Under the pieces are notes generated by a model. The model was not told where the DNA came from. It was given only the letters and a program-made list of their open reading frames with translations, and searched no databases. The position numbers were made by a program, and so were the translations under genes. Of a stretch of 64,000 nucleotides of DNA, positions 1-13,210 are shown piece after piece. Each line of letters opens with the position of its first letter. Position 1 is the first letter of the stretch. Source of the stretch: Hansfordia pulvinata. Lineage: Eukaryota > Ascomycota > Sordariomycetes > Xylariales. The stretch covers positions 124,001 through 188,000 of the forward strand of contig BJKQ01000005.1 in assembly GCA_006538405.1 (NCBI GenBank). The letters are read 5' to 3'.

Positions 1-3000
1 GGCTGCCAAGAGGAAGAACATACCAGATTTTCGCCCTCACGCGAGGCCACACGCGACAGGTGGAACATCAAAAATTCAAGACAGTCTTTGTGTTGCCGCG
101 GTAGCTGGTCAAAGACGCTGCGCAGATGCGCCCATTTCTCATGGTCGTTGATGATGGCTAAACAGCTGTCAGTTCCCTGCGCAGTCAAATACTCAAGGGC
201 AAGCTCGGCTCACTGTTCGTTTCGAGGACACGGTCGTAGACGTCATAAGTAAGCAAAGGTGTGGGAAGCTTCCGGAAATATTGCTTCAGCACGCTTGTGA
301 CGGCGGTAATGTCCAGATCCGGGTCGGATATATCAAAGTTTTCGTTCTTGTCAAACCCTTCCTGGATTATTTTCGTTTGGGAGTTGCCTCCCGTCTTGCG
401 GTAAATGCCTTCCATGTCCATGCCTCGCAGCTCGACCTCTTCGATGCATCTCGTGACAACGCAAGGGATCTGACGTCGTTCAAATTCGGCTCGCTCAGAT
501 AGTTCGGAGCCGAAAAGAACGGAGGGGGCCTCCGCGGCCTCAGCTGCCATGGTCATGCCTGGCATTCTGTTGTTGGTAGGCATCGTGGTCGATTTCTTGA
601 ACCCGAAGAAACCTGGGCCAGGCTGGTTACGGTTCATCTGTCCGTTGGGGTTTTGCACTACAGGAGACTCGACGATGGTGTGTGTGGTGTTGTAGGGCAT
701 GCCGATGTTGTCGCCGGGCATGCCTTGATGGCGTTCAGGCTGCTGAAACGCAACAACTGTTCGGTTGACACCCTGCCCGATCCTCTGGGCCATGGCCTTG
801 GAGCCCTTCTTCCAGTTGAATTTCTTGACCTGACCCTTGTTGATCTTGACGACAGTTGGGCCTTCGACGATGGGCTCCTCGTGTTCCGGTGCAACAACGG
901 TGGTGCCGGTCTGGATACTCGACGAATCAAGGTTGACAGAGTGGTTCGAGGAAGTCCCCTTGTGATTGTGGTTGTAGATGCCGAGCCCATTGATGGCTTG
1001 GCGGCCCCCGTCAGAATTATTCTTGAAGCGTTCTTGGATCTGGTGGGTCAGATCATTGTTGAGGTCAGCCAATTGGGCGTTCTTCGACACGAGTTGCTCG
1101 AATTCAAGGCGAGCCCGGTCTCTTTCAACCACGGCGCGTTCCTTTTCATCCGCCATCTGGTCGCGATCGCGCTGGACATCATCGCGCTCGCGGTGGAGCT
1201 GCTCAAGGGAGGCCGACATGGACTGCTTGAGCTTCTCGAGTCTTTGAACAAAGTCTTTGAGGGCTGATTCCTCTAGCTCGCGGGGATCGATTGGTTTTTT
1301 GGTGTCCTTGGCTCTCTCGACGTAGCCAGCCAAAGTCTCAAGCTGTCGAATCATAATCTCCGTCTGGGTATCAAGGACGGAAACGGTCTTGCGCTTTTCC
1401 TCGAGCTTCTTGCTGATATTCTTCAGATCCTTCTCGTTTGTGAACTGGCGCTCCAGCTCTGCCACTCTCTGTTCCGATGTGCGTAGGCGGCTCTTGAGAA
1501 GTGCCGAGTCTTCGCCAGTGCCCATGATTATGGCACTGCTTACTTCGTCGTCATCGTCGTCGTCGGCGGCGCCCTTGGGCCAGTGCGAATGGTTCTCGCT
1601 GACGCTGCGACCGTGGCTAGCTCGGTGGGGGTGTGCTGCGAATTCGGTACTGTTAGCACGACCATGGCGCGCAGCATTTGAGACACGGCGTAAGATTGAT
1701 GATGAACCTTCGTCTGTGCCCAGTATTCGAGCCATGTCCTCGTCCATAGTGAAATCGCCACCTGCACTCCAGCGAGGGAGCTTGGGTGAAGTCTGCGGGT
1801 CTTCGTGATTACCAGCAGCAGCCTGAGCTTGGTCCTTGCGCGTTCCTCGGGTGGGCGCCTTCTGCGTCGCTTGAGAGTCTTGTCTGCTGTGGTCGGCCGC
1901 TGCGCCATGTCGAGGTGGTACAGGGGGTGAGATGAGATCATCGTGAGTCTGCGGCTGTGGCTTGGTTGAGACAGACAATTGTGGTTGGGCTAAATGTGAA
2001 GAAGAAGTCAAGTCAGCAAGCGAAAGGAGCGGGCGATAGAGTTGGGCACAGTACGAACCGTTCTTGGGCGGCTGTGGTGTCTCTGCTTTGGAAGCTGATT
2101 TCGCGTGGTTGGGCCCCGCAGAGATGTTTGCTGAAGACCCTTCTCCGTCCTCCTTGCGTCTCGAGTCCTGCGAGCTACGTGGTGTAAGTGTCACATCGCC
2201 GGACTGTAGATGCTGTGACGATTCAGTAGGCCTGCTGCTCTCTTTCTCCTTGTTAGAAGAACCACTGGCCCTAGGGATAGAACCATCTGGAGAGCCGGTG
2301 GGCTGCGAGTTGCTTCGAGATTCAGTGGTCTTCTTGCTCTTGGGCGCATCCTGTAACTTGAAGTCGGCGTTCTGGCTCGGTTTCCCATTGACCATGTCAA
2401 CGGAACGATCGTCATTGGCTGGTGAAGATGTCGTGCCATTCCGCTCCCGCCGCGAAGACTTGGACGGATTCCGGCTCATATCTCTGGCCGGCGAGGAATC
2501 GTATTCAGACGAGGGTTGCCGACCCTGGGATTGAAAGGCTATGTGCGCCGCAGAAGGGGCGGCAGCCTTCTTCTCTTTCACGGAAGATGACTTGGACAGG
2601 CTGAAGTAGTCCTTGTCCTTTGCTTTTTGTCCTTCACCCGACGCCGCGGAAGGGCCAGGGCTTGGGTCAAGAGCCACAGGGATGAAGAAGCCTTGGTCGT
2701 CGGCCGCCGCTGCCTGAGGGTTCACCTCGGATCCAGGAAAGACGGCCGAGTTGCGGTTGTTCTTGCGGTACGTGGTGGAGGGAAGGGAGAGCCCGCCTTC
2801 ACGCTCTGATGGGCGCTCGGGAGATCTTGCAGGGCGCGAGCTGCTTCTCGACGAGGATTCATTCCTGTGGTAAGAAGGTCGCGGCCTTGGTGAGAGCTCA
2901 GTCGGGGTGTCGGAGTCGGGCTCTACCCGGTCGTTGGAGAAGGCATTCGGGGGAATGGCGCTGGGCGGCAGCGCCGGCAGGGATTTCTCGTGCACCATGG

Positions 3001-3716
3001 GGGAGCCCTCTTTCTCTCTGGCTTTTGCCTGGGCTGCTGCTTTTGATTTCTTTCGCCTTCGCGCCATTAGCGACTCATGGCAGCTCATGCAAAATATACC
3101 CTGCGACGTCCTTGCATATCTCAGATTTTCAATCTTTCGCTTGCAGTTGCGGCATCGGAAACAGGTTGCACAGAAAGCCTGCTCGCCGGTCAGGATAGCC
3201 AAGTCTTCGATCTTGTCGCCACAGGCACTGCAGCTGTAGGTACAGTTGTTGCAAATCAGCGAGCCATCGCCCAGAAGAAGCAGGTTTGCGTCGGAGTCGA
3301 GGAGGGTTCCACAGGTGTTGCACCGGAAGCAGTCGAGATGCCAACGATTTCCAGCTGGATGGTAGCGCGTTAGCTGGCAATTTCCGCGGGAAACAGACCA
3401 TAAATGACAAAGGGAAGTAGGGGGCCAGGGAGGAAGCTGTCTCGTGCGACGCTTCGTTTGACGTCCGGGCTCCATGACGCAGAAATACATGGCAGCGATA
3501 GAAAGTCAGCGTGTGACTTACCGAGCTCAAAAGCTTTGCCTTCCTCGAGGATCTATCACAGATGGTCAGGACCTGACAGTCGCAACGGGGGCAGAGTGGA
3601 GGAGGGGGGGCAGTGCTCACATCACCACAGCCTTTGCAGGGAAAGACGTCCTCGCCCTCCATGGGGCTGTCTAAATATTCGTCCATGACGGCGGTTCTGG
3701 TTTCTGTCGTCGCCAT
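1..3716 (-). CDS. LIM-LIM-RhoGAP protein (Rga1/Rga2-like), 3' end outside window
   Basis: Predicted GTPase-activating protein for a Rho-family GTPase (Cdc42/Rho1 class), acting in cell polarity and wall growth. Exons on the minus strand: 3716-3621, 3552-3522, 3354-2059, 1989-214, 157-24; the next intron opens at 23, so the C-terminus is missing. The tiny second exon completes LIM domain 1 (CKGCGD, ILEEGKAFEL, then GNRWHLDCFRCNTC) and phases agree at each junction. LIM 2 follows (CSACGDKIEDL to CMSCH). A long Ser/Pro-rich disordered region leads to a coiled coil rich in E/R/K (roughly residues 690-850), then the RhoGAP domain (VVTRCIEEVELRGMDMEGIY with arginine finger in GIYRKTGG). Two LIMs plus RhoGAP matches Rga1/Rga2 rather than three-LIM Lrg1. 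The 69-bp intron 1990-2058 has an unusual GTTCGT donor, a CTGAC branch point, and is in frame without a stop. The start gives MATTETRTAV; upstream ATG codons are less likely. Confidence 0.9.
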
Positions 3717-4770
3717 GATGAGTACCCAAAAATGCCCGCAAGGTAGCTCGTCGTCAGTGTCGGTACAGCCCGGCAGGGCGAGGCGTGGCCACACCCTTAT
3801 CTATGTTGTGTTGGAGAGGTGCTGTAGAGGCCGACGTGGGCGAAACGGCATGTGACTTCAAATACTAGGGAGCTCTGGCACGGCAAGACCGGAGCGACAT
3901 TGGCATACGCTGAGGAAGTTCGACTGAGTGTGTTTGGTAGGCTGACGGCAGTGAGTTCCGGATAGGAGGCGATAGTGCTGGCGGGCACTGCTTGGAACTG
4001 AGTTGGAAGAGGGGTTTTTGCTCGTAACCAGGTGCGAAGAGGCAAAAGCGGGCAAAGCAAGATGAGGAGGTCCGGGCCGGGGAGGGTGATGTGCGACGCC
4101 TTTTGACGCTATCGGACTGTTGGGCTGGGCAGGAGGGTATGTAGCAGGAACGGCGCGGCGAATGCGATCTTGCCCGTCGCTGCCTATCCGGTATGGATTC
4201 GACGGAGAGACCGGACGTTGTATAGCGAGTCGTCGAGGGCGGAGTGCAGATGCTCGGGTCGGTGCTCGTCAGCAGCTGGTCGGGGTAGGCTGTCGAGGGC
4301 TGGCTGGGGTGGCGATGATGTGGTGGCGACGCTGGAGTTGGCGGTGACGCCGGCCGGCAGCGGGCACTTCAGTAATTATAATAGGAGAATTATTCGACAG
4401 GGAGTTGGTGCCAGAGTGGGCGGCTACCCAGTTGTACATGTACCGTAGGGCAGGTGGGCGGGCCAGCAGGAAAAGGGAATGGGGGCAGCGGCAGGCCAAA
4501 GGGCGATGAGGGGCGAAAGGAGGGATTGGCCCCCAAACGCCTGTTTGCTGATGGAAGGGGAGCCGTGGGTGGGCAGGCCAGGGGCGAGGCGAAAGAGCGG
4601 GCGAGGGCCGGTCGAGACTGGAAGCACGAGCACGGCTCCTGCAACAGACAGCAAGCAGTACCTGACAAGGTGCAAAGACTGGCGAGGGCGCGGGCGCGGG
4701 CGCAGGCTCGACGACGAAGGAAGAGATCCCAATACGGACGGGCTGGTTTGTCGCGGATGCCAAAGGTGTC

Positions 4771-4834
4771 AGGTCAGGTCAGGTCAGGTCAGGTCAGGTC
4801 AGTCAGGCCAGGCAGTGCAGTGCAGTGCAGTGCA
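4771..4834. repeat. Two adjacent pentanucleotide microsatellites
   Basis: Six perfect copies of AGGTC (4771-4800) are followed after a short spacer by four perfect copies of GTGCA (4815-4834). Both lie in non-coding DNA upstream of the RhoGAP gene. Confidence 0.95.
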
Positions 4835-5384
4835 GGGCGAGAGAGGGAGCCGGCGAGTCTCTGTTGCCCACAGCAGCAGCGTCTTCGAGTGGTCGTCCCG
4901 GAAAATAGCGAGCTGGCGGGAGGTCAAGCCGGCCCACGACTGGCTGCTAGGCGCCTGGGTGGGAAATGGGGGCGCGGCCAGTGCGGCGTGGTGGTCATTG
5001 GTCGGGGCGCGCTGCCGCGGATCTGCTTGGGTTGTTTGTGGCTGCTGGCGGGCGGCCAAGAAGTGAGGGCTGAACGAGCGAAAGAACGACCAGGACTCGA
5101 CTGTCACCTGAACGAGGATATGAGTTGCGTGCAGGTCGTGATGACAGGCGATGAATTGCACCCGCTGTGCAGTTGATGCCGTTGTATCAAGTTCAAGTCG
5201 GGATCTTTCGAGTATGTTGGGGCAGGTACGAGTACGGATCTGGATGCGGTGCCAGAGGACATTGCTGTACCGAAGTTTTGCGTGAGCTACATTCTTCCCG
5301 CACAGTCTACCGCCCGTCATCAAGTACCTGGGGCACACTAAGGGGTGTTGCCTTTACGAGTCCAAATCGCCGGTGGTGATGGCA

Positions 5385-5433
5385 GTGGTGGTGGTGGTGG
5401 TGGTGGCTGCTGCTGCTGCTGCTGCTGCTGCTA
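5385..5433. repeat. (GTG)n-(CTG)n compound microsatellite
   Basis: About seven GTG units run directly into about eight CTG units in non-coding DNA, immediately followed by one copy of the TACGAGTAC word. Confidence 0.95.
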
Positions 5434-8400
5434 CGAGTACATAGGTAGGTACTTCCAATCTCAGTACAGGGCACCCCTCGTCGGTTAGGGTGGGCCCCAT
5501 CAGCTGCCGGGGGGGCACGGGGGGAGGGGGAGCAATTAATGGAAGGGGCACGAGCATCCATGTATGATGTATCGAGGCCCGCGACGCTGCCTGCATGTGG
5601 GCTCCCCCTGTGCAGGTCGCGGGGCCACCGCTGTGCTATTCCGCACTTACATTGGACATACGAGTACCTAATCCATTCCATGTGCTCTAACGTTACCTAC
5701 ATACATACATCCATTGTACTCGTACTTGCACTCATCAGTGGTCCAGCAGATGCACCCAATTAGGGTGCTGTCGTCGAACATCTACAGGGTCCGAGTACGC
5801 ATCGGGGTTGCGTCCAGTGGATGCCAGTCCAAAGAATGTGCCCATTTACTCGTAGGCCGGACGCGTATCTCATCTCATTGGAGTGCAGGTTGGTACATAC
5901 AGATACCTTTGAGAGAAGTGGGCAGGTACGAGTACGTTGGAGTGCCAGACTTTTGCACCACCACTGAAAGGGGCTTTTGAGATTTGCCGGCTGGTCGTTC
6001 GCTCGGGCTGCCACCCATTCCGGCATCTTCTCATCTGCAAAGGAGGTAATATAAATGATCACTCAAGAGCTGGTCGCCGATAGCTGCTGATCACGTATCG
6101 ATTTGGCTCAACATATATAACCCGTGTATTACTCATAACTCGCTCCTCTATTGCCCACGTGTTGTCCACCCAGGTCCATGTTTCTGAGAGATATCAACAT
6201 CCATGTACGCGGGGAGACTGTACGTGCAGATTAGGTAGCGCCTTCCATTGAGAGATAGATGAGGAGGCATACTATGTATGTTAGTTAGGTAAGGTCGGGC
6301 GATATGGAGCTGTGACTAAAAGCGTAGTATGTACCTGCCTAATCAAAGTCGCCATTCATGGCATCAAACTCACGAGTCTGGACTCTGCCATCTACGGTTT
6401 GATATCCTCACAAAAAGTTGTTCGAGAAAGCCTATATCACACCGCTGATGGCAGCTGCCGTTGCCCTGAGGCTGTTCAGAGTGGGAAGAGAGATACGGGC
6501 TACACAGCCGAGAGTGGCCGTGATGGCGGTAGCGGGTGAGCCGGCGCTGACCCCGGCATCCCTGTAGCCTGAAGTGATTGCCTCTGGCGTGCTTACCTAT
6601 CCGAACTCCGTGCACCAGGCTCCCTGTCCGGAAACTTCAGAGTGCGATGTGAGGTGAAGGCCCGTCCGTTGGCTTGGTGAGCGCCAGCGACACGGTCGTC
6701 CCTGATGGAACGGGACATGCCACACTGCATGGCGCCCGCGACGCCACCTCCAGGCCGGGTCGGGCGCAGGTCACACTCTATGGATGGGGGATCTTCGCTG
6801 GGGGCCTTGCTTGTGTTATGTACGAGTACGTAGATGAGTGCGGAGTACGATGCGCTCACGTCGTACGAATATGTCGAACGGGTAGCGTGACGACCCCAGA
6901 AGAGCAGAGGGAGCCGAGCTGCAGAAAGCTCGTAAGCCGCCGGTGCTGGAACCCCCGGCAGAGAAAAAGCCCTACGAAGGAACCCAACCAGGAGGGCGGC
7001 GGCGGCCCGGGGGCCCGGTGAAGGGATTCCCGGGGTTTGACGCCGGCCCACCTGTTATGGTCTGTCTACGTATGCCCCTGTGGCTGACGACAACCGGCCG
7101 ATGACTACCAGACTACCAGTTGATATTCGCAGCTTGCAAAGTCTCATCTGTACCCCAAAATAACAGCAACGCAATGGCAAGAAGCACAGGACCCTCCTGG
7201 CCTGGCACTCACGTCAGACCAGATACGAGGCGCTGACAACATGGCCCGTTGCCAGACGGCGTTGCAAGGCGCAGCATGGCAGCTGAGAGGCATCAGCAAG
7301 ATTGTCGAATCCAGAATAGGCAGCCCGCGCAGGTCGGCCCCAATCCCAACCCAGCTCAACTTCCGGCCGCCCCCGAGGCCATCATCCCATGAGTACGAGT
7401 ACAGGGGACAAGGACGGAGCAGAGTACGAGTACCCGTAAGGACGACCGACCATGAGTTTGGAGCGCGGTCCAGTACCTTACCTTGCCGTGCTTGCGTGCT
7501 TACTTACTCACCTACCCACCTGCCCACCTGCCCACCCCAGTAGCGGCCAGCAGCCAGGAATAGATGGGCGGGCCGGCGCCGGGCTCGGGATCTCAAACAC
7601 ACAAGGAGATCGGATGGATGGTGAAGATTAAGGTACGGAGCCGACACTTCCCCTCTGGAACGGCAATCACACACAGCGCGCGCAGAGAGGGGGGATAGTC
7701 CAGTCGCAACGGGCCCCGTCTCGCCGGGGCTGGCTGTTTGTGTCCTGAGTCATGTCGCAAGACCAGCACGAGTACTCGTACGTATCCGGGGCGCAAGGCC
7801 TGGCCGGTGCCTGTGCCTGGATTCGCGGGCCCGGAGCCGCTCAGGGGCCAGCATCGAGCAACACAACACCGCACGATGGATGGCAGAGCTGGCGACCAGC
7901 AAAAAGGGGCAGCACGCCGGCCCGAGGCGCTAGGCAAGACTATTGTCTCTGGGAAGCCCGAGCCCACGTGCTGACGCAGGCCGTCGTTGTCTTGGACTGT
8001 CGTTGTCGTCGTTACTGACGGACGTATTGAGAAATGGGAGGCAGTACGAGTACATTCTCAGAGATACGATACAGCGGAATCCAGTGGCTCTAGCCAGCGC
8101 CATCCGCAGGGTTTGGTGCCGAAGCACTGTAACGGGAGCTACTCGGTGGGTTTACGGCGTCAGACTTGACGCGATTAAGGGGGAGAGAAGACAAACGGGG
8201 GGCAGAGGTTCATCCCTCTTTCTTAGGTACGGTAGGTACCAGCATCTCCCTTCGACAGCGTTCGTCCGCATCCCATTCCCGCGCGTACTCGTACCTTTAC
8301 TCCCATCATCTGGCATCTGACCTCGATCCAATCTCGCGCATCTCCCCTCCCGAGGTGCCCCATGGACCAACACTTGCCCAACTTGCTCTCCCGCTGCGCA

Positions 8401-9512
8401 CATCGAGACCGCACGGCGAAGGCCCCATACGACTTATTAGGCGCGGAGAGACCTCCAGGGTGTGTGGGCACTCTTACCTTCTCCCACATCCCGATCGCAC
8501 GTTGGGTTCTTACCTGCGTAATAATAAGAGTAGCGTGCTCACTTCACGCGTCTGTAACAGAATATGCGCGCAGTTCGATCATCAAGCATCGCCTATTATT
8601 CATCACCACTCCCAGTGATAGGGTACTCGTCCGATATGGTGCACCCGTACTCGTGAACAGGCACCAGGCATACCTAGTCAGGCCCCCAAGAGACAATTAC
8701 TCCGTACTAACGTCAGGTCTCCAGGCCCCCACCCCCGGGAAGCTCCACCCCATCATCATCACCACCACCACCATCATTGTCGTCGTCGTCCTCGTCGTTA
8801 ATCACCCTAATCACCCGCTAGTCCTGTTGTAATACGACATTTTTGGAGGCATCCTCGTAGCCCCCGCGAGCCCGGAACCCCCCTCGAGGCGTTCTGAAGG
8901 CGAGGTGCCAGCGGTGCGCTATTCAGCTTCCCTACCGTACCTACGAGGATAAGTATTTGCGGAGCCAAGTATGAAGTTTGTCCCGTTACTGACCTACCAT
9001 ACCCACCACCTTGGCCCCCGACAGAAGACTGTGCGGGGCGAGTGAGCGGGGACCGGCTCAGCAGCACCCGTCGGCGACGCTCGGCAGACACACGGCAGAC
9101 CAGCACGCCGTATCGGCCGCAGACTCGGCATCGCCCAGGCTGAGTTGTCGAGCACTCGGGGGCTGGGACTCCAACCACCAAAGACGACTTTCGCGCAAAG
9201 CATGGCACGAGTAGTTGTCTAGATCGACTTTCTTCAGGCCCGCTGCTTGCTTGGGTGCTTGGCCACCCCCGGCCCTCCAGCAAGAGCCAAGAAAAGGCCG
9301 AAAGTACCCCGGGCCTGTGCGCGTGGCATCTGTGCGCAGAGGGCGGCGCCCTCCGCCCCAGTGCTTTGGCCTTGTCGTTGCTGTGTTGGTGCGCGCTCGC
9401 TCGCCAGGACAACGATCCGATGATCGGGTTGGCGTGTTTTTTGTCATGGTTCGCGAGGCAGTCGGCCGCTTGGAAGCCGGTCTCTTCAACGACGACCTGC
9501 AGCATTATGCGA

Positions 9513-9528
9513 GTACTCGTACGAGTAC
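9513..9528. repeat. 16-bp perfect palindrome of the ACGAGTAC motif
   Basis: GTACTCGTACGAGTAC equals its own reverse complement. It joins the two orientations of the word scattered through the non-coding parts of the window. Related palindromic arrangements occur at 7769-7782, 12743-12755 and 54991-55003. Confidence 0.9.
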
Positions 9529-11190
9529 TGGTGCCCCCGGATCAACGAACATTAAAGCTGTCCACACGCATCTATCGGAAAAGGGGGCCGCTAGCACCGT
9601 CTAGCTTGCAAATTGCACTGTGCGGAAGGTGTCTGGCCCCATCCGCCCCGTCCTCTTCTTTTCCGCCGTGAACACAGCAGTGGGCTTATAATCGCAGAGT
9701 TGCGCAGACCCAGCCAAGCATGGCTATTATGGATCCGTTTGTGAAGTCGACTCTGGCCCTTTCGGCGGCTCAAGACGGGCAGTCGCCGATCGTCCCCACC
9801 TCCAGACAAGTATGATCATCCTTGGCGCCGTCACGTCGCTAAACACGCACGCCACGTTCGAAGCATCAAATGCCGGCGCAGTCTTGTCCCAAGCCGTGTT
9901 CCTGACTTCCTGCTGTGCCTGTTTGTCAGGTAGGCCAGATGCCTGGAGCAGTATTGGGTGCTCCTGCTTGAGTCTCTTGGTGGTACTCCATACTCCGTTG
10001 GGCTACGATACTGCCAGTCTTCTAAAATAGAAACCAGAGAGCCTTGTGTTCATTCCGGGGTTTCATCTGGAATATCTACGATCGACCAGCAATGCGGGCG
10101 ATTAGCGCGGTAGAAGCAGAGGATTATGCGATGGGATTCGTCTTGCGAATCCCCAGCCCAGACCTCATTCTTGCATTTGCCGGCATCGTCTGCCGTCACG
10201 CAGTCAGCAGCAGCAGGAGAGGTGCCAAGTGACTTGTATAACTCGGGCTCATATACAAGGACTACTAGGTGCCTTCAGAAAGGCACACGCTGAAGGCAGA
10301 TGGCCAGTCACAGTCATTGTCTTCTTCGTCTGCATAATCATCGTGCTCTCCTGCAGGCCCCTGACTTGGTGATGCAGTCAGCCAGCGCACGCAGTCATGC
10401 TGCCATCTCGCGTTTCGACCAGAGCCGCGCAACTGCGCACAGGCACGTCCCCCGGCCATCAAGAATTTTCCGCGCACGATTTCACGGGCGCAGGGTGTCC
10501 CGTGGCTTGGGGTGAACCGTACCCGGCTTGCACCTTGGCAGCAGCCCGCCAGGCAGGCAGATCGGCCGCGCAGCATGGGTGCCGAAGGATGGAAGGAAAT
10601 TCTCCTCCTGCTCTGCCAAAGGCGGATTGTCAAAGACTCGCCGCTGGGAAGGGGCTTGACGCTAGGCTGAGATCGCCGCGGCGAAGGGCCCTTCCAGACT
10701 CTGACGAGAAGCAAACGGTCCGGAGTAGGAGCCATCTGGGTCGGAGTTTTCCGTCGTCGTAAGCAGCTTCGCCAAGCAGAGGCCCGGCCCCCTGGGGTTC
10801 TTCCGGGTGGGTGCCAGAGAAGCCGGGCGAGGAACGCGCAAGAAGGCCTCCCGACGCTCGTCCAACCCGCTCGTACCTGTCACTTGCTGCGGCGCCCTTC
10901 TTTCCATCCTGCTGGAATGATCATGATCCCAGCACCTATAAGCCCGCGAGGGCGAGGGTGGCGATGGGCGTCGGGTTCCGAGAGGCAGGATGCCTGCACC
11001 GTATCAGACGAGCGATTCGCTTGGCAGATGGGCGGCCGGCGAGCAGAGCGACTGCAGGCCCAGGAGCACCGCCATAGGACATGCTTGCGGAGACACGGCA
11101 AGCCAAGCGCGAGGACTGACGTGGCCCGGCCAGGGTCAACCTGGCACAGGAGAGTGCAGCATCAGCAACGATTCCCATAAGCGGCTGATA

Positions 11191-11214
11191 TTGTTATTAT
11201 TATTATTATTATTC
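11191..11214. repeat. (TTA)n microsatellite
   Basis: Roughly seven TTA/ATT units, one of the few A+T-rich simple repeats in this otherwise G+C-rich non-coding stretch. Confidence 0.9.
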
Positions 11215-12937
11215 TCATCAGCATTTGATGAATGTATTCGACAAGTACGAGTGCGTGTGGCACGGAGGGGCACTACCTAGGCGAGGCGCGCCCATGTGAG
11301 GTACTGGAGCCCGCGTTCAATGGCAGATGCGCGTTCCTGCTTGATCTGGCAGGCGAGAAGCAGTCGATGCAAGGCAAACCCGAGGTGCGCCTGATCCTGC
11401 CACCACCGCGCCGGGAGTCGGCGCGCTCGGCAGGGCTGGAGACCAAGACCGTTGACGTGTCGCGGGTGAGGGTTTTGAAATGGCAGCCCGTTCCATGATC
11501 CTGGGTCGTGTTTCATCTTGACGGGCCCCCACCGGCGCAGCCATCTTGAAACATGGTGCCATGTTCTCCAACCAGCCTGATGCTGGTCAGTACAATGTAC
11601 AAACATTACCTACTTTCACATTCCGTACGACGGGAACTGGCTCCACCCGACCTTCATTTGTGTGCCCGGAGGAGGCCAGCTATCAGCACCGGGGAATCGT
11701 TCGTATTCGCACCGGTTGAACAAGATGCGGGTCGATATCACGCCCTCCCCTCCCTACCTCACTCTCAGATACCAAACAGACACCTACCACTTTCGCAAAT
11801 TCCGGCACCCGTGCTCATCTCTAGACTGCGCCGCCCGTGCTCGATCCGGCTCCGATGCACCTTACTCGTAGATGGACGGCAGGGAGCTCCGCTAATTTTC
11901 TATTTCTGTAGGAGTGCTGCTTACGAGTAACCACATCAACTGGGTACCTACCTACCTACCTGCTCTTGTCTCTTCGTGGACTCCATCCCTTGCCACCAGG
12001 CCGCCGTCGCGTCGACACCCCCTCCACCGCCATCTCCAGGAAGACGGCCACGACCCGCCCGCCTTGATAGCATGAAACACTTCACCACGGCTGGGTAATG
12101 AACGGATGGCGCTCCCGCAACACGTGTACGAGTACACTCGCGGACTCTTCGTGGCGGTTCGGAAGCCTGCCCCAGTCCTCGCACGGGGCCCGTTCCGGCA
12201 GCCTGGTAGTTGAAGGGGGGGACGGGCCCGCCAATACTCGTAGTCGCAGAACGGAACCCAAGGAACACCGGAACCCATCCAATATGAGCTACAAGTGGAA
12301 GCCTCCAGCACCACTCAGCCCATGCGGCTCAGATGACACCTGCGCCTCTTGGTGCTCCAAAACCAAGGCAAGGTGCTCTTTGCGTCCTCCCTCAGGATCC
12401 CTTGTGAATCACGTAGCGAGTCATCGTCCCCGAAAAAAACGTGGCGCGGCGCCGTGCTTGGTGTGCCACGCCGACTGCTACGAGCATAGCCCGCGCCTCC
12501 GCGCCGTGCGGCGTTTGGACTCGGTCCAGTCCGTCCTGCCCGCACCGCGCTCGCTGGCAGGTACATGCAGGTCACGCACACGACAATGGTGATGCTCCTC
12601 GTATATTCGCAGGCAGTAAGGGGGGGGTTTCGGTTCGTGAGGGCAGAGACGTTGACCCCTGTGTCTCGATCCCGCACTGACATTCCCAGGCTGATCTTCC
12701 GCTCACGGAGTAGGTACCAGACCCTCCACCGGCATCTACGGGGTACTCGTACGAGGACTCCACGCGCAGACACAGCGGGAGTGAAGCAAAGCCAAGAAGA
12801 CTGCTGACCTTGGGCACGAGCACAAACAGACAGGCAGGTCAACGACGAACCCAGCCTCTCTCTCCGAACCGAGCAATATCGCCCCTGCCTCGCCAGCCTC
12901 AACCGGGAACCGAATCCCCGACACAACACCCCGGGGA

Positions 12938-12955
12938 GGGGGGGGGGGGGGGGGG
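12938..12955. repeat. Poly-G tract (18 G)
   Basis: An uninterrupted run of 18 G in non-coding DNA. Such a length is prone to slippage and sequencing error. Confidence 0.95.
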
Positions 12956-13191
12956 ACAACATCCCAAAGTTCGGAACCGAGGCCCTTCTCTCCCTCCGAT
13001 CCACCGTCCCATTCTGCCTGGCCGCCGCGCTCTTGCAGAGTCGGGAGCAGGGCAGGCAATCTATCCCAGATCTGCCGCCGGTGGCCGAAACACAGGCCCT
13101 CGACTCCGATCGCTTTGTTTCAGATCCGAACGCCACCGGACCATCGGTGAAGTACGACCTGCCTGAGAAAACGCCACCGTCCGGGAGCCGT

Positions 13192-13210
13192 GGGGGGGGG
13201 GGGGGGGGGG
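13192..13210. repeat. Poly-G tract (19 G)
   Basis: An uninterrupted run of 19 G, only 236 bp from the previous tract, in non-coding DNA. Confidence 0.95.

Noticed and set aside
8807..9505. Minus-strand open frame of 232 codons in the gene desert
   Set aside because: No recognisable domain, skewed composition, and it overlaps the palindromic motif; long frames arise easily in G+C-rich DNA.
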